Assembly: GCF_900104765.1 (NCBI RefSeq)
Contig: NZ_LT629737.1
Span: 558,001 to 622,000 of the forward strand
Reading direction: 5' to 3'
DNA length: 64,000 nt
DNA from: Gillisia sp. Hel1_33_143
Lineage (GTDB): Bacteria; Bacteroidota; Bacteroidia; Flavobacteriales; Flavobacteriaceae
The translations under genes and the position numbers were made by a program. The stretch's first letter is position 1, and the number at the start of each line of letters is the position of its first letter. Of this stretch, positions 8,579-17,579 are shown piece by piece. Below the pieces are notes generated by a model that was not told where the DNA came from, made no database searches, and saw only the letters and a program-made list of their open reading frames with translations.

Positions 8579-9385
8579 TTAGATTCTTTTTCTGTTTTTG
8601 TAGTCAACAAGCATATCGATTAATGTGATAGAAGCATCTTCCATGTCATTAACGATACTATCGATCTTAGCGATGATATAATTATAAAAAATCTGAAGAA
8701 TAATTGCTACGATCAAACCGAATACTGTTGTAAGAAGTGCTACTTTAATACCACCTGCTACCAATGAAGGTTGCATATCTCCAGCTGCTTCAATTCTATC
8801 AAAAGCCTGAATCATACCGATTACTGTACCCATGAAACCAAGCATAGGAGCTAAAGCGATAAATAAAGAAACCCAAGATACGTTCTTCTCTAATTGTCCC
8901 ATTTGAACACCACCGTAAGCAACAACAGCTTTCTCTGCAGCCTCAATACTTTCATCTGCACGGTCTAATCCTTGGTAATAAATAGAGGCAACTGGGCCTT
9001 TTGTGTTTCTACAAACTTCTTTAGCAGCTTCAATTCCACCACTATTTAAAGCATCTTCTACATCTTGAGCTAATTTCTTAGTGTTTGTTGTAGAAAGGTT
9101 CAAAAAGATAATTCTTTCAATGGCAATGGCCAAACCAAGAATTAAACATAAAAGAACGATACCCATAAATCCGGCACCACCCTCAATAAAACGTTTCTTA
9201 AGTTCTTGGTGAAAACCTAAATCTTCCTCACTGTCCATGTCAGGAGTTGCTGCTTCGTCTTGATTATCCTGAATAAAATTCACGATATTATCTGGAGCTG
9301 TTTGGAAATAAGTTGTCGCATTTACATTAGCGGCTCCAAATAACATAATCGAAGCGATTACCAAAGTTGAAAATAATCTTTTCAT
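8579..9385 (-). CDS. exbB: MotA/TolQ/ExbB-family proton channel protein
   Basis: The 268 residues start with a cleavable-looking signal sequence (MKRLFSTLVIASIMLFGAANVNA). A periplasmic stretch of about 45 residues follows, then the three ExbB helices (about 72-95, 165-190 and 205-232). The segment GFMGTVIGMIQAFDRIEAAGDMQPS is the conserved TolQ/ExbB core between helices two and three. It forms the pentameric ion channel that drives ExbD and TonB. First gene of a four-gene minus-strand operon. Upstream, a weak -7 match (TATCTTTA, one mismatch) lies near 9420. The N-terminal extension is longer than in E. coli ExbB but usual in Bacteroidota. Confidence 0.92.
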   Translation of the reverse strand: MKRLFSTLVIASIMLFGAANVNATTYFQTAPDNIVNFIQDNQDEAATPDMDSEEDLGFHQELKKRFIEGGAGFMGIVLLCLILGLAIAIERIIFLNLSTTNTKKLAQDVEDALNSGGIEAAKEVCRNTKGPVASIYYQGLDRADESIEAAEKAVVAYGGVQMGQLEKNVSWVSLFIALAPMLGFMGTVIGMIQAFDRIEAAGDMQPSLVAGGIKVALLTTVFGLIVAIILQIFYNYIIAKIDSIVNDMEDASITLIDMLVDYKNRKRI

Positions 9386-9456
9386 TACTGTTTGTCTTAA
9401 ATTAATTAGTTAAAGGGTTAAAGATATAAAAATATTTTTTTAATAAAAATACTTTG

Positions 9457-9544
9457 CAGAGAGGAAGGGATTCGAACCCTCGATACGCTTTTGGCGTATA
9501 CACGCTTTCCAGGCGTGCGCCTTCGACCACTCGGCCACCTCTCT
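9457..9544 (-). tRNA. tRNA-Ser (anticodon GGA)
   Basis: An 88-base class II tRNA. The acceptor stem pairs AGAGAGG with CCTCTCT, the D-loop region reads GGCCGAGTGGTCGAAGGC, and the anticodon stem CACGC/GCGTG encloses CTGGAAA, giving GGA. A long variable arm (about TATACGCCAAAAGCGTA) and the T-arm with GGTTCGAATCC complete it. The long variable arm and the anticodon both specify serine (codons UCC and UCU). The CCA end is not encoded: CAA follows the discriminator G. Confidence 0.96.
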
Positions 9545-9615
9545 ATTACGTTATTCTAATTTGGTGCGCTAAATAATAAAAAAAATTGTTTACCATCAAA
9601 TAAGAAGCGTTAATT

Positions 9616-10644
9616 TTATAACATTTCCCCGCGAAGAGAAGTCTCAAAGATAGTTTTAAAAACCTTAGGTGATAATTCTTTCCCTAAAAGATACATTAAT
9701 TTAGCCACAGCTGCTTCTGTAGTAATATCCTTTCCAGAAACCACACCTATTTTCTTTAACTGCGTACTAGTTTCATATTGCCCCATATTCACACTACCAG
9801 CGATACATTGGGTAACATTAACGATCATAATTCCTTTAGAAATATACTTCTTAAGCAGTTCTATAAACCAAGAATCTGTTGGGGCATTCCCACTCCCAAA
9901 AGTTTCTAAAACTACTCCTTTAAGGCCTTTTTTAGATAAAATATGATCTATAGTACTCTCTGTAATTCCGGGAAACATCTTCAAAATAACTACATCATCG
10001 TTAAAATTTGTGTGCAGCTGGGTACGTTTTCTTCTGTTGGTCTTCCAAAGTACATTATGATTAACAGATAAATAAACACCCGACTCTGCTAAAGCAGGAT
10101 AATTTAAAGAAGAAAAAGCCTGAAAATGCTCTGCATTCATCTTCGTTGTTCTATTTCCTCTATATAATTTATATTCAAAATAAAGACCAACTTCAGATAT
10201 TACTGGCCTCCCTTGTTTCTGCAAACCGGCTATCTGAATACTGGTAATAAGATTCTCTTTTGCATCTGTTCGTAAATCTCCAATTGGTAATTGAGAGCCG
10301 GTAAAAATAATAGGCTTAGTAAGATTCTCGAACATAAAGCTTAATGCAGCCGCTGTGTAGGACATGGTATCACTTCCATGTAACACCACAAAACCATCAT
10401 ATTCTTCATAGCGCTCTTCAATAATTTCTGCGATCTGAATCCAATACGTTGGATTCATATTGGATGAATCTATTGGTTTTTTAAAACTTATTGTATTAAT
10501 AGTATGCTCTAAAAGTTTTAATTCCGGAATGCTTTGAAGAAGCTCACTAAAGTTGAACGCCTTAAGAGCACCCGTTTCAAAATCTTTAATCATACCAATG
10601 GTTCCACCGGTATATATTAATAAAATGTTTGATTTAGACTTCAT
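9616..10644 (-). CDS. ansA: Type I L-asparaginase
   Basis: Hydrolyses asparagine to aspartate and ammonia. The 342-residue protein carries the first catalytic-threonine motif near its start (ILLIYTGGTIGMI) and the second in LHGSDTMSYTAAALSF (about residue 85), the two halves of the asparaginase active site. The absence of a signal peptide points to a cytoplasmic, type I-like enzyme. An open frame continues to 10677, but the ATG at 10644 places the family's N-terminal strand right after the start and overlaps the upstream acyltransferase stop by only 11 bases, typical of coupled genes. Upstream genes on the same strand are the acyltransferase and, slightly further, tatD. Confidence 0.92.
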   Translation of the reverse strand: MKSKSNILLIYTGGTIGMIKDFETGALKAFNFSELLQSIPELKLLEHTINTISFKKPIDSSNMNPTYWIQIAEIIEERYEEYDGFVVLHGSDTMSYTAAALSFMFENLTKPIIFTGSQLPIGDLRTDAKENLITSIQIAGLQKQGRPVISEVGLYFEYKLYRGNRTTKMNAEHFQAFSSLNYPALAESGVYLSVNHNVLWKTNRRKRTQLHTNFNDDVVILKMFPGITESTIDHILSKKGLKGVVLETFGSGNAPTDSWFIELLKKYISKGIMIVNVTQCIAGSVNMGQYETSTQLKKIGVVSGKDITTEAAVAKLMYLLGKELSPKVFKTIFETSLRGEML

Positions 10645-11770
10645 TAAGGGCTTCATGATTAAGCACCGGGTTGGCATACATTAATAAGTAACTATTTACT
10701 TCTAAAGAATTTTTAAAATCTATCCTGCGTGTTAAACGCCTTTCAAATTGCCTCTTTTGCTTAGACGTATATTTATCTTTATGTAATTCGTTATTCTTTA
10801 ACAGATCGCAAGCTATATAATTAGCTGGCCATAGTTTATAATTCTCGTGAATTCTATTATCTATATATGTAGCCAGACTCTTTAATTGATCATTTATTGA
10901 AGACTCTTCCTGTTCCATCTTTTTAAATACATCTGCAGAAATTACATTTCCAGCAGTGATATGTATTCTTCCTTTATTTCCTAAAGCACCTTGCATAATA
11001 GAATTAAAATCCTCGTTAGCAGATTTTACGTAAGTTTCTTCATTATGCTTTGCCATGATCTCTGGCATTTTTAAAATATCTGTAGGATCAAATTCGTAAG
11101 ACATGGAAATTGGAACGATCTTGATCTTAGAAAAATATTCTGACAAACTAAGATCTCCCTTAGCCATAGCCAGCATTTTTAAAACTCCTTGTTGAGTATG
11201 ATCATTCCCATCTTTTGTTCTACCCTCTCGCTGTGCCATCCATACAGATCTATTCTGTTCTACCAAAAGATCTTTAATATATGCTGAAAGCTCCATGGAA
11301 CTCCTTAGCATTTCTCTTGGCCCCAAGCCTCTCTGCACTAAAAAATTTCTGTTTAGTTTAGACAATAAAAGTAGAAATGGTTTTTGAACCAGATTATCTC
11401 CAATTGCTGAAGCCGTCATGATAAGATCTTGCTCGTACAAGGCACAATTAAGCAAACTGGTATCTAATAAAATATCACGATGATTAGAGATAAACATATA
11501 AGACTCATCCTTACTTAAAGAGTCAAAGCCGCTATAGGTTAATCCTTCAGAGCTTTTCTCTAAGACTTTTCTTATAGAGTGATAGATCACCTTGGTTTGA
11601 AAATCTCTAATAGAATGGCAATCCATCACAATCTCCTCAATCTCAGAAAATGATTTTTCAGGAAAAGAGAATTGCAACAAGGCTTTCACCATTGGATGCT
11701 TAATATATTGCTGAAGCGCAGGATGCACCTCAGAATCTCGGTAAAATCTTATTTTATCAAAGTCTGTCAC
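10634..11770 (-). CDS. PlsC-like glycerolipid acyltransferase
   Basis: A 378-residue protein with an acyltransferase core. The block FISNHRDILLDTSLLN (near residue 105) corresponds to the NHxxxxD catalytic block. The segment NRSVWMAQREGRTKDG matches the later family block, which normally carries a glutamate and glycine in FPEGTRS-type enzymes. It likely transfers an acyl chain to a glycerol-phosphate or related lipid at the membrane face. The histidine and aspartate are separated by five residues, where classical PlsC has four. The start could be GTG at 11770 or TTG at 11800; I prefer GTG because the extra ten residues look unlike the family. It overlaps the asparaginase gene by 11 bases. Confidence 0.8.
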   Translation of the reverse strand: MTDFDKIRFYRDSEVHPALQQYIKHPMVKALLQFSFPEKSFSEIEEIVMDCHSIRDFQTKVIYHSIRKVLEKSSEGLTYSGFDSLSKDESYMFISNHRDILLDTSLLNCALYEQDLIMTASAIGDNLVQKPFLLLLSKLNRNFLVQRGLGPREMLRSSMELSAYIKDLLVEQNRSVWMAQREGRTKDGNDHTQQGVLKMLAMAKGDLSLSEYFSKIKIVPISMSYEFDPTDILKMPEIMAKHNEETYVKSANEDFNSIMQGALGNKGRIHITAGNVISADVFKKMEQEESSINDQLKSLATYIDNRIHENYKLWPANYIACDLLKNNELHKDKYTSKQKRQFERRLTRRIDFKNSLEVNSYLLMYANPVLNHEALNEV

Positions 11771-11822
11771 GTATATCTTCTTAAGTTCACAAATGAACAA
11801 AATTAATAATTAAAAATTAACA

Positions 11823-12590
11823 TTATACCCCAAAGATATCGATTGAATTTTGAGTGGTAACATCTGCTATCGTCTCAATATCTACCTCATAGATATCTGA
11901 AAGTTTATCTGCTATCAGCTTTAAATAACTACTTTCATTTCTCTTCCCTCTATAAGGTGCAGGTGCCAAGTAAGGCGAATCTGTTTCTAATACAATATTA
12001 GCTAATGGAATTTCAACTAAAAATTTATCGAGACCACCGTTCTTAAAGGTAGCAACCCCTCCAATTCCCAACTTCATATTATAAGAAAGTGCCTTTTGAG
12101 CCTGCTCTAAATTTCCGGTAAAACAATGAAATATCCCAAAAAGATCATCATCCTTTTCAGATTCTAATACCTCAAAAACTTCATTAAAGGCATCTCTACA
12201 ATGAATTACGATTGGTAATTTGTATTTCTTAGCCAATTGGATCTGTCGTTTGAACGCAATTTGCTGTTGCTGCAATAAAGTTTTATCCCAGTATAGATCT
12301 ATACCAATTTCCCCTACCGCTATAAAATCTCTTTTCTGAAACTCCTCTTCCACATGCCGCAATTCTTCTTCGTAATTTTCTTTTACAGATGTTGGGTGCA
12401 GTCCCATCATTAAATGTAAATTATCTGGAAATTGCTCCTTAAGCTCGTACATAGCCTTTGTATGAGTAGAATCTATTGCAGGTATAAAGAATCTTCTAAC
12501 ATTATTCTCTAAAGCTCGCTGTAGAACCTCTGCCCTATCTTCATCAAAATCTTTGCTATATAAGTGTGTATGCGTGTCTGTTAATATCAT
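11823..12590 (-). CDS. tatD: TatD-family metal-dependent deoxyribonuclease
   Basis: The 255-residue TIM-barrel hydrolase carries all expected metal-binding blocks: DTHTHLYS at the start, GEIGIDLYW (about residue 95), VIHCRD (about 128), HCFTG (about 154) and LETDSPYLAP (about 201). TatD proteins are cytoplasmic 3'-5' exonucleases linked to DNA repair and turnover; some members may have other substrates. The length is normal for the family. It is upstream of the acyltransferase gene on the same strand, about 50 bases away, so an operon of tatD, acyltransferase and ansA is plausible. Confidence 0.93.
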   Translation of the reverse strand: MILTDTHTHLYSKDFDEDRAEVLQRALENNVRRFFIPAIDSTHTKAMYELKEQFPDNLHLMMGLHPTSVKENYEEELRHVEEEFQKRDFIAVGEIGIDLYWDKTLLQQQQIAFKRQIQLAKKYKLPIVIHCRDAFNEVFEVLESEKDDDLFGIFHCFTGNLEQAQKALSYNMKLGIGGVATFKNGGLDKFLVEIPLANIVLETDSPYLAPAPYRGKRNESSYLKLIADKLSDIYEVDIETIADVTTQNSIDIFGV

Positions 12591-12641
12591 ATTTACAAAA
12601 TTAATTTATTTTGAAGACCTATCTTTACCAAAACATAAAGA

Positions 12642-13079
12642 ATGTCTACGCTAAGGAAACTATTAGAAGATAAAGGATATTATCGCATCAAAATGAAGTT
12701 CACAGCAACCAATCATTTTGAAGTAAAAGCAAAAATAAATAAAATTGAAGGGAATTTTATCTTAGATACCGGTGCATCGAGTACCTGTGTAGGATTTGAT
12801 GCCGCTACACATTTTAAACTACTAGCAGAAGAAAGCAAGGTAAGAGCCGCCGGGGCGGGAGCAAATAATATGCTTACTAAAATGGCACAGGAGAACATTC
12901 TAGAACTTAAAGGCTGGAAGAAGAAAAAAATAGACCTCGTATTATTTGATCTAACACACGTTAATGAAGCTCTGGAAGACCATAAAGCTGAAAAGGTTCA
13001 TGGAATTATAGGTGCTGATGTTCTAAAGAAAGGGAAAGCCGTCATTGATTATAAAAACAAAGCACTTTATTTGAAATAA
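12642..13079 (+). CDS. Retropepsin-like aspartic protease domain protein
   Basis: A 145-residue protein with the motif FILDTGASSTCVGF (DTGAS at 42-46), which is the active-site loop of pepsin-fold proteases. The later segment HGIIGADVLKKGKAVIDYK resembles the strand and flap-side block of clan AA proteins (G-x-D-hydrophobic-L). A single such domain is half a pepsin, so activity would need a homodimer. There is no signal peptide, so it appears cytoplasmic. It is transcribed divergently from tatD with only 51 bases between starts. Substrate and role are unknown. Confidence 0.75.
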   Translation: MSTLRKLLEDKGYYRIKMKFTATNHFEVKAKINKIEGNFILDTGASSTCVGFDAATHFKLLAEESKVRAAGAGANNMLTKMAQENILELKGWKKKKIDLVLFDLTHVNEALEDHKAEKVHGIIGADVLKKGKAVIDYKNKALYLK

Positions 13080-13150
13080 CAAAAACTGGGGAAAAACCCC
13101 CATTATAACGTGCTACAAAAAGAGGTAAATTTGGTATAAATATATAAGTT

Positions 13151-13264
13151 ATGGAGTCTATTCAAGATAAAAATACGATACCGCCCTTTATAATGGCAGT
13201 GCTAGCAGTAATAGTTGCAGCCGTACTTCTTATTAATATCCTGACGTTGATTTCCTTACTTTAA
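13151..13264 (+). CDS. Small single-helix membrane peptide (37 aa)
   Basis: An ATG-to-TAA frame of 37 codons starting MESIQDKNTIPPFI, followed by an uninterrupted hydrophobic stretch (about residues 13-37) rich in Val, Leu, Ile and Ala. The composition is that of a membrane helix with a short polar cytoplasmic head. A terminator hairpin begins 24 bases after the stop, which fits the end of a transcription unit. I do not recognise a family. Length and hydrophobicity alone could arise by chance, so this is only a candidate gene. Confidence 0.45.
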   Translation: MESIQDKNTIPPFIMAVLAVIVAAVLLINILTLISLL

Positions 13265-13287
13265 TTAGTTGAAACCAATCAAAAAGA

Positions 13288-13324
13288 TAAAAGGCAATAA
13301 TTCAAGTAGAATTATTGCCTTTTA
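13288..13324. terminator. Bidirectional terminator between the small membrane ORF and sucB
   Basis: Perfect stem of about 15-16 bp (arms 13288-13303 and 13309-13324, core GGCAATAATTC) with a five-base loop AAGTA. T-rich tracts flank it in both directions, so it can stop transcription from both the plus-strand small ORF and the minus-strand sucAB operon. Confidence 0.88.
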
Positions 13325-13343
13325 TTTTATTCAAAAATCTAGA

Positions 13344-14615
13344 TTAAAGCTCTAGAGTTCTCTTCACGTCATTATCCATTAATAGCTCTTCCGGATTTTC
13401 TAAAGCCTCTTTTATTGCAACTAAAAACCCAACAGATTCCTTACCATCAATAATTCTATGATCATAAGAAAGCGCTACATACATAATAGGTCTAATTTCC
13501 ACATGGCCATCTATAGCTACAGGACGCTCTACAATATTGTGCATTCCTAGAATAGCACTTTGAGGTGGATTGATAATTGGAGTAGAAAGCATAGAACCAA
13601 ATACACCACCATTGGTAATTGTAAAGGTACCACCTGTCATTTCATCTACTGTAATATTTCCATCTCTAGCTCTTAAAGCAAGGCGTTTTACATCTTCCTC
13701 AACAGCTCTAAAGCCCATATTTTCAACATTTCGCATTACCGGAACCATCAAACCTTTTGGTCCAGACACAGCAATACTTATATCTTTATAATCATATTTT
13801 ATTTGATAATCTCCATCTATCATAGAGTTTACATCTGGATAAAGTTCTAAAGCTCTAACCACTGCAAGAGTAAAGAATGACATAAATCCTAACCCTACTC
13901 CGTGCTTATCTTTAAATTCATCTTTATACTGCTTACGCAAAGAAAAGATCGCAGACATATCTACCTCATTAAAGGTAGTAAGCATAGCTGTTTCATTCTT
14001 TGCACTTACCAAACGCTCTGCAACTTTACGTCTTAACATAGACATTTTCTTGCGCTCTTCACCTCTTTTACCAGCTCCAGGAGTCCCCATAGAATGTTTT
14101 GCCTGAACAGCATCATCTTTGGTAATTCTACCATCTCTTCCAGTTCCCTTTACAGATTTGGAGTCCATTCCTTTTTCATCCAGAATTTTCTTAGCAGCAG
14201 GAGATGGAGTTCCAGTAGCGTACGTTTTATCTTGTTTTTGCGAAGGCGTAGATGGTTTAGAAGGCGTTTGCTTTAAAGCATCTGCATTATCACTATCTTC
14301 TTTAGTAGACGTTTCTTCCTTCTGCTCTTTTAATTCAGATTCTGGAGATTCTTTTTTATCACCACCACCTGGTTTTGGAGCATCTGTATCTATTAAACAC
14401 ACCACAGCACCAACGGCAACAGCATCACCTTCTTCAGCTTTTAAAGTGATTATTCCACTTGCTTCAGCAGGAAGTTCAAGAGTTGCTTTATCGCTATCTA
14501 CTTCTGCAATAGCCTGATCTTTTTCTACATAATCTCCATCTTCTACCAGCCATTGAGCAATTTCAACTTCTGTGATAGATTCTCCGGGAGAAGGAACTTT
14601 CATTTCTAAAGCCAT
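13344..14615 (-). CDS. sucB: 2-oxoglutarate dehydrogenase E2 (dihydrolipoyl succinyltransferase)
   Basis: Transfers the succinyl group from the lipoyl arm to CoA in the TCA cycle. The 423 residues comprise a lipoyl domain (about 1-77; the lipoylated lysine is K43 in [11 protein letters not shown]), an acidic and threonine-rich linker, and a peripheral subunit-binding domain (about 130-170, with [14 protein letters not shown] and [12 protein letters not shown]). The catalytic domain ends with [12 protein letters not shown], holding the active His and Asp. Length and layout match SucB and not the pyruvate enzyme, which usually has more lipoyl repeats. It is 75 bases downstream of sucA on the same strand. 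Confidence 0.96.
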   Translation of the reverse strand: MALEMKVPSPGESITEVEIAQWLVEDGDYVEKDQAIAEVDSDKATLELPAEASGIITLKAEEGDAVAVGAVVCLIDTDAPKPGGGDKKESPESELKEQKEETSTKEDSDNADALKQTPSKPSTPSQKQDKTYATGTPSPAAKKILDEKGMDSKSVKGTGRDGRITKDDAVQAKHSMGTPGAGKRGEERKKMSMLRRKVAERLVSAKNETAMLTTFNEVDMSAIFSLRKQYKDEFKDKHGVGLGFMSFFTLAVVRALELYPDVNSMIDGDYQIKYDYKDISIAVSGPKGLMVPVMRNVENMGFRAVEEDVKRLALRARDGNITVDEMTGGTFTITNGGVFGSMLSTPIINPPQSAILGMHNIVERPVAIDGHVEIRPIMYVALSYDHRIIDGKESVGFLVAIKEALENPEELLMDNDVKRTLEL

Positions 14616-14690
14616 GATCTTATATTTTTATTTTTTGAATCCTTCTGCTTGCGCAATAAGGGTTAAATTTTTAGTTTATTATTCAGCTAA

Positions 14691-17468
14691 TTAATTCATT
14701 GTTTTATCAAAAACGCTTTCGATTACTTTCTCATGGCGCTTTTTATATCTTACAGAACTACCTGCTGCAGGAGATCCATAAAATCTTCTACTACATACTC
14801 TAAAATTCTTAGCCTCATCAAAATGTAATAACATATGGCTGTAAGCGCCCATATTTCTTGGTTCTTCCTGAGCCCAAACAAGATCATCTGCGTTTTTATA
14901 CTTAGCCATGATCTCTTTCATCTTAGTGGAAGGAAGCGGAAATAATTGCTCTACACGAACTAAAGCTACATCATTTCTTTCATTTTTCTCTCTCTCATCT
15001 AAAAGATCATAGTAGAATTTTCCTGTACAGAATACCAAAGTTTTGATATTATCTACATTCGCTTCTGAATCATCAATAACTGTTTGAAAAGATCCATTTG
15101 CAAATTCTTCTTTTGTAGAGATCACTTTAGGATGTCTCAACAAACTTTTTGGAGTAAAAATAATTAGAGGTTTTCTATAGTTCACCTTCATTTGCTTACG
15201 CAATAAGTGAAACATATTTGCAGGCGTTGTACAATCTGCTACAAACATATTATCTGTTGCGCAAAGTTGAAGAAAACGCTCCATTCTACCTGAAGAGTGT
15301 TCTGCCCCTTGCCCCTCGTATCCGTGAGGCAACAGCATTACCAATCCATTTTGCAATTTCCACTTATCTTCTGCTGCAGAAATATATTGATCTATCATGA
15401 TCTGCGCACCATTTACGAAATCTCCAAATTGAGCTTCCCAAATAGTAAGCGTTTGCGGACTTGCCATTGCGTAACCATAATCGAACCCCACTACCCCATA
15501 TTCTGATAGTAATGAATTGTAGATATGGAAATCTCCTTTTTTATCTGGTATACTATTATGTAGAATGATCTCTTCTTCACTCTCTTCCACCTTAACTACA
15601 GCATGACGATGAGAAAAAGTTCCTCTTTCTACATCTTGCCCACTCATTCTAACGCTATATCCCTCCTGCATTAAAGTTCCATAAGCCAACAATTCTGCCA
15701 TCGCCCAATCTAACTTATTAGTATCAAAGAACATCGTATGACGTGCTTCTATAAGTTTAGCGATCTTGCGTAGAAATTTCTTATCTTTTGGAAGTTTGGT
15801 AATAACTTCTGCAACTTCAGTTAATTTATCTAATGACACAGTAGTATCTACCGCCTCCATCATTACATCTTCCTGAACATTTTCAAAACCTTCCCATTCA
15901 TCTTGCATGAAAGGAGTGATCTTGGTGGTATCTTCCTTACGAGAATCTTCTAATTCTTCTTCTAATTTTGCCTTATACTCTTCTTCCAGTTTCTTAACGT
16001 AACCTTCCTCTATTACACCACTCTTAAGTAACTCTTCAGCATAAATATCTCTAGAGTTCTCATGCTTAGCTATAGCTTTGTATAATTTTGGCTGGGTAAA
16101 CCTAGGCTCATCACCCTCATTATGCCCGTATTTTCTATATCCTAATAGATCAATAAAAACGTCTCTACCAAAATGCATTCTAAAATCTAAAGCAAATAGT
16201 ACCGCGTGTACCACAGCTTCTGCATCGTCTGCATTTACATGTAGTACAGGAGAAAGTGTAACCTTAGCAACATCGGTACAATAGGTAGAAGATCTACCGT
16301 CTAAATAATTAGTAGTGAAACCTATTTGGTTATTAACTACTATATGAATGGTACCTCCGGTCTTGTATCCTTCTAATTGCGCCATTTGCACAATTTCATA
16401 TACTAAACCTTGCCCTGCTATTGCTGCATCACCATGTACTATTATTGGAAGTACTTTTGAAATATCGTCTTTATATCTTCGATCTTGTTTAGCTCTAGAA
16501 ATTCCTTCCACAACAGCTCCTACCGTCTCTAAATGAGAAGGGTTTGGCGCAATGTTTATGTTGATTTCTTTACCGCTGTTGGTCGTTCTGCAAGAGGTCC
16601 AGCCCAAATGATATTTTACATCTCCATCAAAAATATCCTGTTCGTAATCTTTCCCATCAAATTCACTAAAGATCTGCTTAGCGCTTTTCCCAAAAATATT
16701 GGTAAGCGTATTAAGTCTCCCGCGGTGAGCCATACCCATCACGAAATCTTTAACTCCAAGATCTGCTGCTTTCTCGATAATTGCGTCTAAAGCTGGGATC
16801 AAACTTTCGTTACCCTCTAGAGAGAAACGCTTTTGCCCAACATATTTGGTATGTAAAAAGCTCTCAAAAGATATAGCCTGATTTAATTTAGAGAGAATTT
16901 GTTTTTTCTCTTCATTACTAAATTTAGGCTGATTGTCATTTATGTTAAGTTTTTTCTGGATCCACTCTATTTCTTCTGGCTTGCGGATGTACATATACTC
17001 AACCCCAATAGAATGACAATAGATGGTTTCTAAATGATCTACGATCTCCCTGAGTGTAGCCGCTCCTATTCCTAATATTTCTCCAGCGCTAAATTTAACA
17101 TCCAAATCTTGTTCAGAAAGTCCGAAATTCTGTAACTCTAAAGTAGGAGTATATTTTCTTCTATCTCTAACAGGATTTGTTTTAGTAAACAAATGCCCAC
17201 GAGTTCTATAGCCATCAATTAGCCTTACTACTTCAAACTCTTTAAGAACAGACTGAGGAATTTCCCCATTCTGATTTTCAAGAGGATTGGCTTGAAATTG
17301 TACTTCATTGTTATTTGCAGTTACGCCACTTTCTTCCATTCGAAAGTCAAAACCTTGAAAGAAAGCACGCCAACTTGGCTCTATACTATCTGGATTTCGT
17401 AAATATTGATCGTAGAGGTCAGCGAAATATGCTGTATTTGCGGCGTTAAGAAATGAAAATCTATCCAT
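14691..17468 (-). CDS. sucA: 2-oxoglutarate dehydrogenase E1 component
   Basis: Thiamine-diphosphate-dependent decarboxylase of the 2-oxoglutarate dehydrogenase complex. At 925 residues it has the normal length. The N-terminal E1 segment (FADLYDQYLRNPDSIEPSW, about 16-35) helps bind the complex core. The substrate and cofactor region includes GMAHRGRLNTLTNIFGK (about 245) and HGDAAIAGQGLVYE (about 350). The transketolase-like C-terminal half includes LLPHGYEGQGAEHSSGRMERFLQ. It is the first gene of the sucA-sucB pair. A -7 promoter element lies 38 bases upstream. No dihydrolipoyl dehydrogenase gene follows, so E3 must be encoded elsewhere. Confidence 0.97.
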   Translation of the reverse strand: MDRFSFLNAANTAYFADLYDQYLRNPDSIEPSWRAFFQGFDFRMEESGVTANNNEVQFQANPLENQNGEIPQSVLKEFEVVRLIDGYRTRGHLFTKTNPVRDRRKYTPTLELQNFGLSEQDLDVKFSAGEILGIGAATLREIVDHLETIYCHSIGVEYMYIRKPEEIEWIQKKLNINDNQPKFSNEEKKQILSKLNQAISFESFLHTKYVGQKRFSLEGNESLIPALDAIIEKAADLGVKDFVMGMAHRGRLNTLTNIFGKSAKQIFSEFDGKDYEQDIFDGDVKYHLGWTSCRTTNSGKEININIAPNPSHLETVGAVVEGISRAKQDRRYKDDISKVLPIIVHGDAAIAGQGLVYEIVQMAQLEGYKTGGTIHIVVNNQIGFTTNYLDGRSSTYCTDVAKVTLSPVLHVNADDAEAVVHAVLFALDFRMHFGRDVFIDLLGYRKYGHNEGDEPRFTQPKLYKAIAKHENSRDIYAEELLKSGVIEEGYVKKLEEEYKAKLEEELEDSRKEDTTKITPFMQDEWEGFENVQEDVMMEAVDTTVSLDKLTEVAEVITKLPKDKKFLRKIAKLIEARHTMFFDTNKLDWAMAELLAYGTLMQEGYSVRMSGQDVERGTFSHRHAVVKVEESEEEIILHNSIPDKKGDFHIYNSLLSEYGVVGFDYGYAMASPQTLTIWEAQFGDFVNGAQIMIDQYISAAEDKWKLQNGLVMLLPHGYEGQGAEHSSGRMERFLQLCATDNMFVADCTTPANMFHLLRKQMKVNYRKPLIIFTPKSLLRHPKVISTKEEFANGSFQTVIDDSEANVDNIKTLVFCTGKFYYDLLDEREKNERNDVALVRVEQLFPLPSTKMKEIMAKYKNADDLVWAQEEPRNMGAYSHMLLHFDEAKNFRVCSRRFYGSPAAGSSVRYKKRHEKVIESVFDKTMN

Positions 17469-17505
17469 AGGTGGAAACTAATGTTTCTTTTGTTATAAAA
17501 CATCG

Positions 17506-17513
17506 CAAAAATA
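17506..17513 (-). promoter_or_regulatory. sucA -7 promoter element (TATTTTTG)
   Basis: On the minus strand the bases read TATTTTTG, an exact TANNTTTG match, followed by a 37-base leader to the sucA ATG. I see no clear TTG at the -33 position, so the call rests on the -7 element and its location. Confidence 0.55.
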
Positions 17514-17579
17514 CAATTTTTAGATTTTATAGCTTATAGAAAACATTATATTTATCTATTATATTATAAGAATTTTAAC

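Noticed and set aside
14119-14517. 132-codon plus-strand open frame inside sucB
   Set aside because: Antisense to the lipoyl and linker regions of sucB; low-complexity serine-rich translation.
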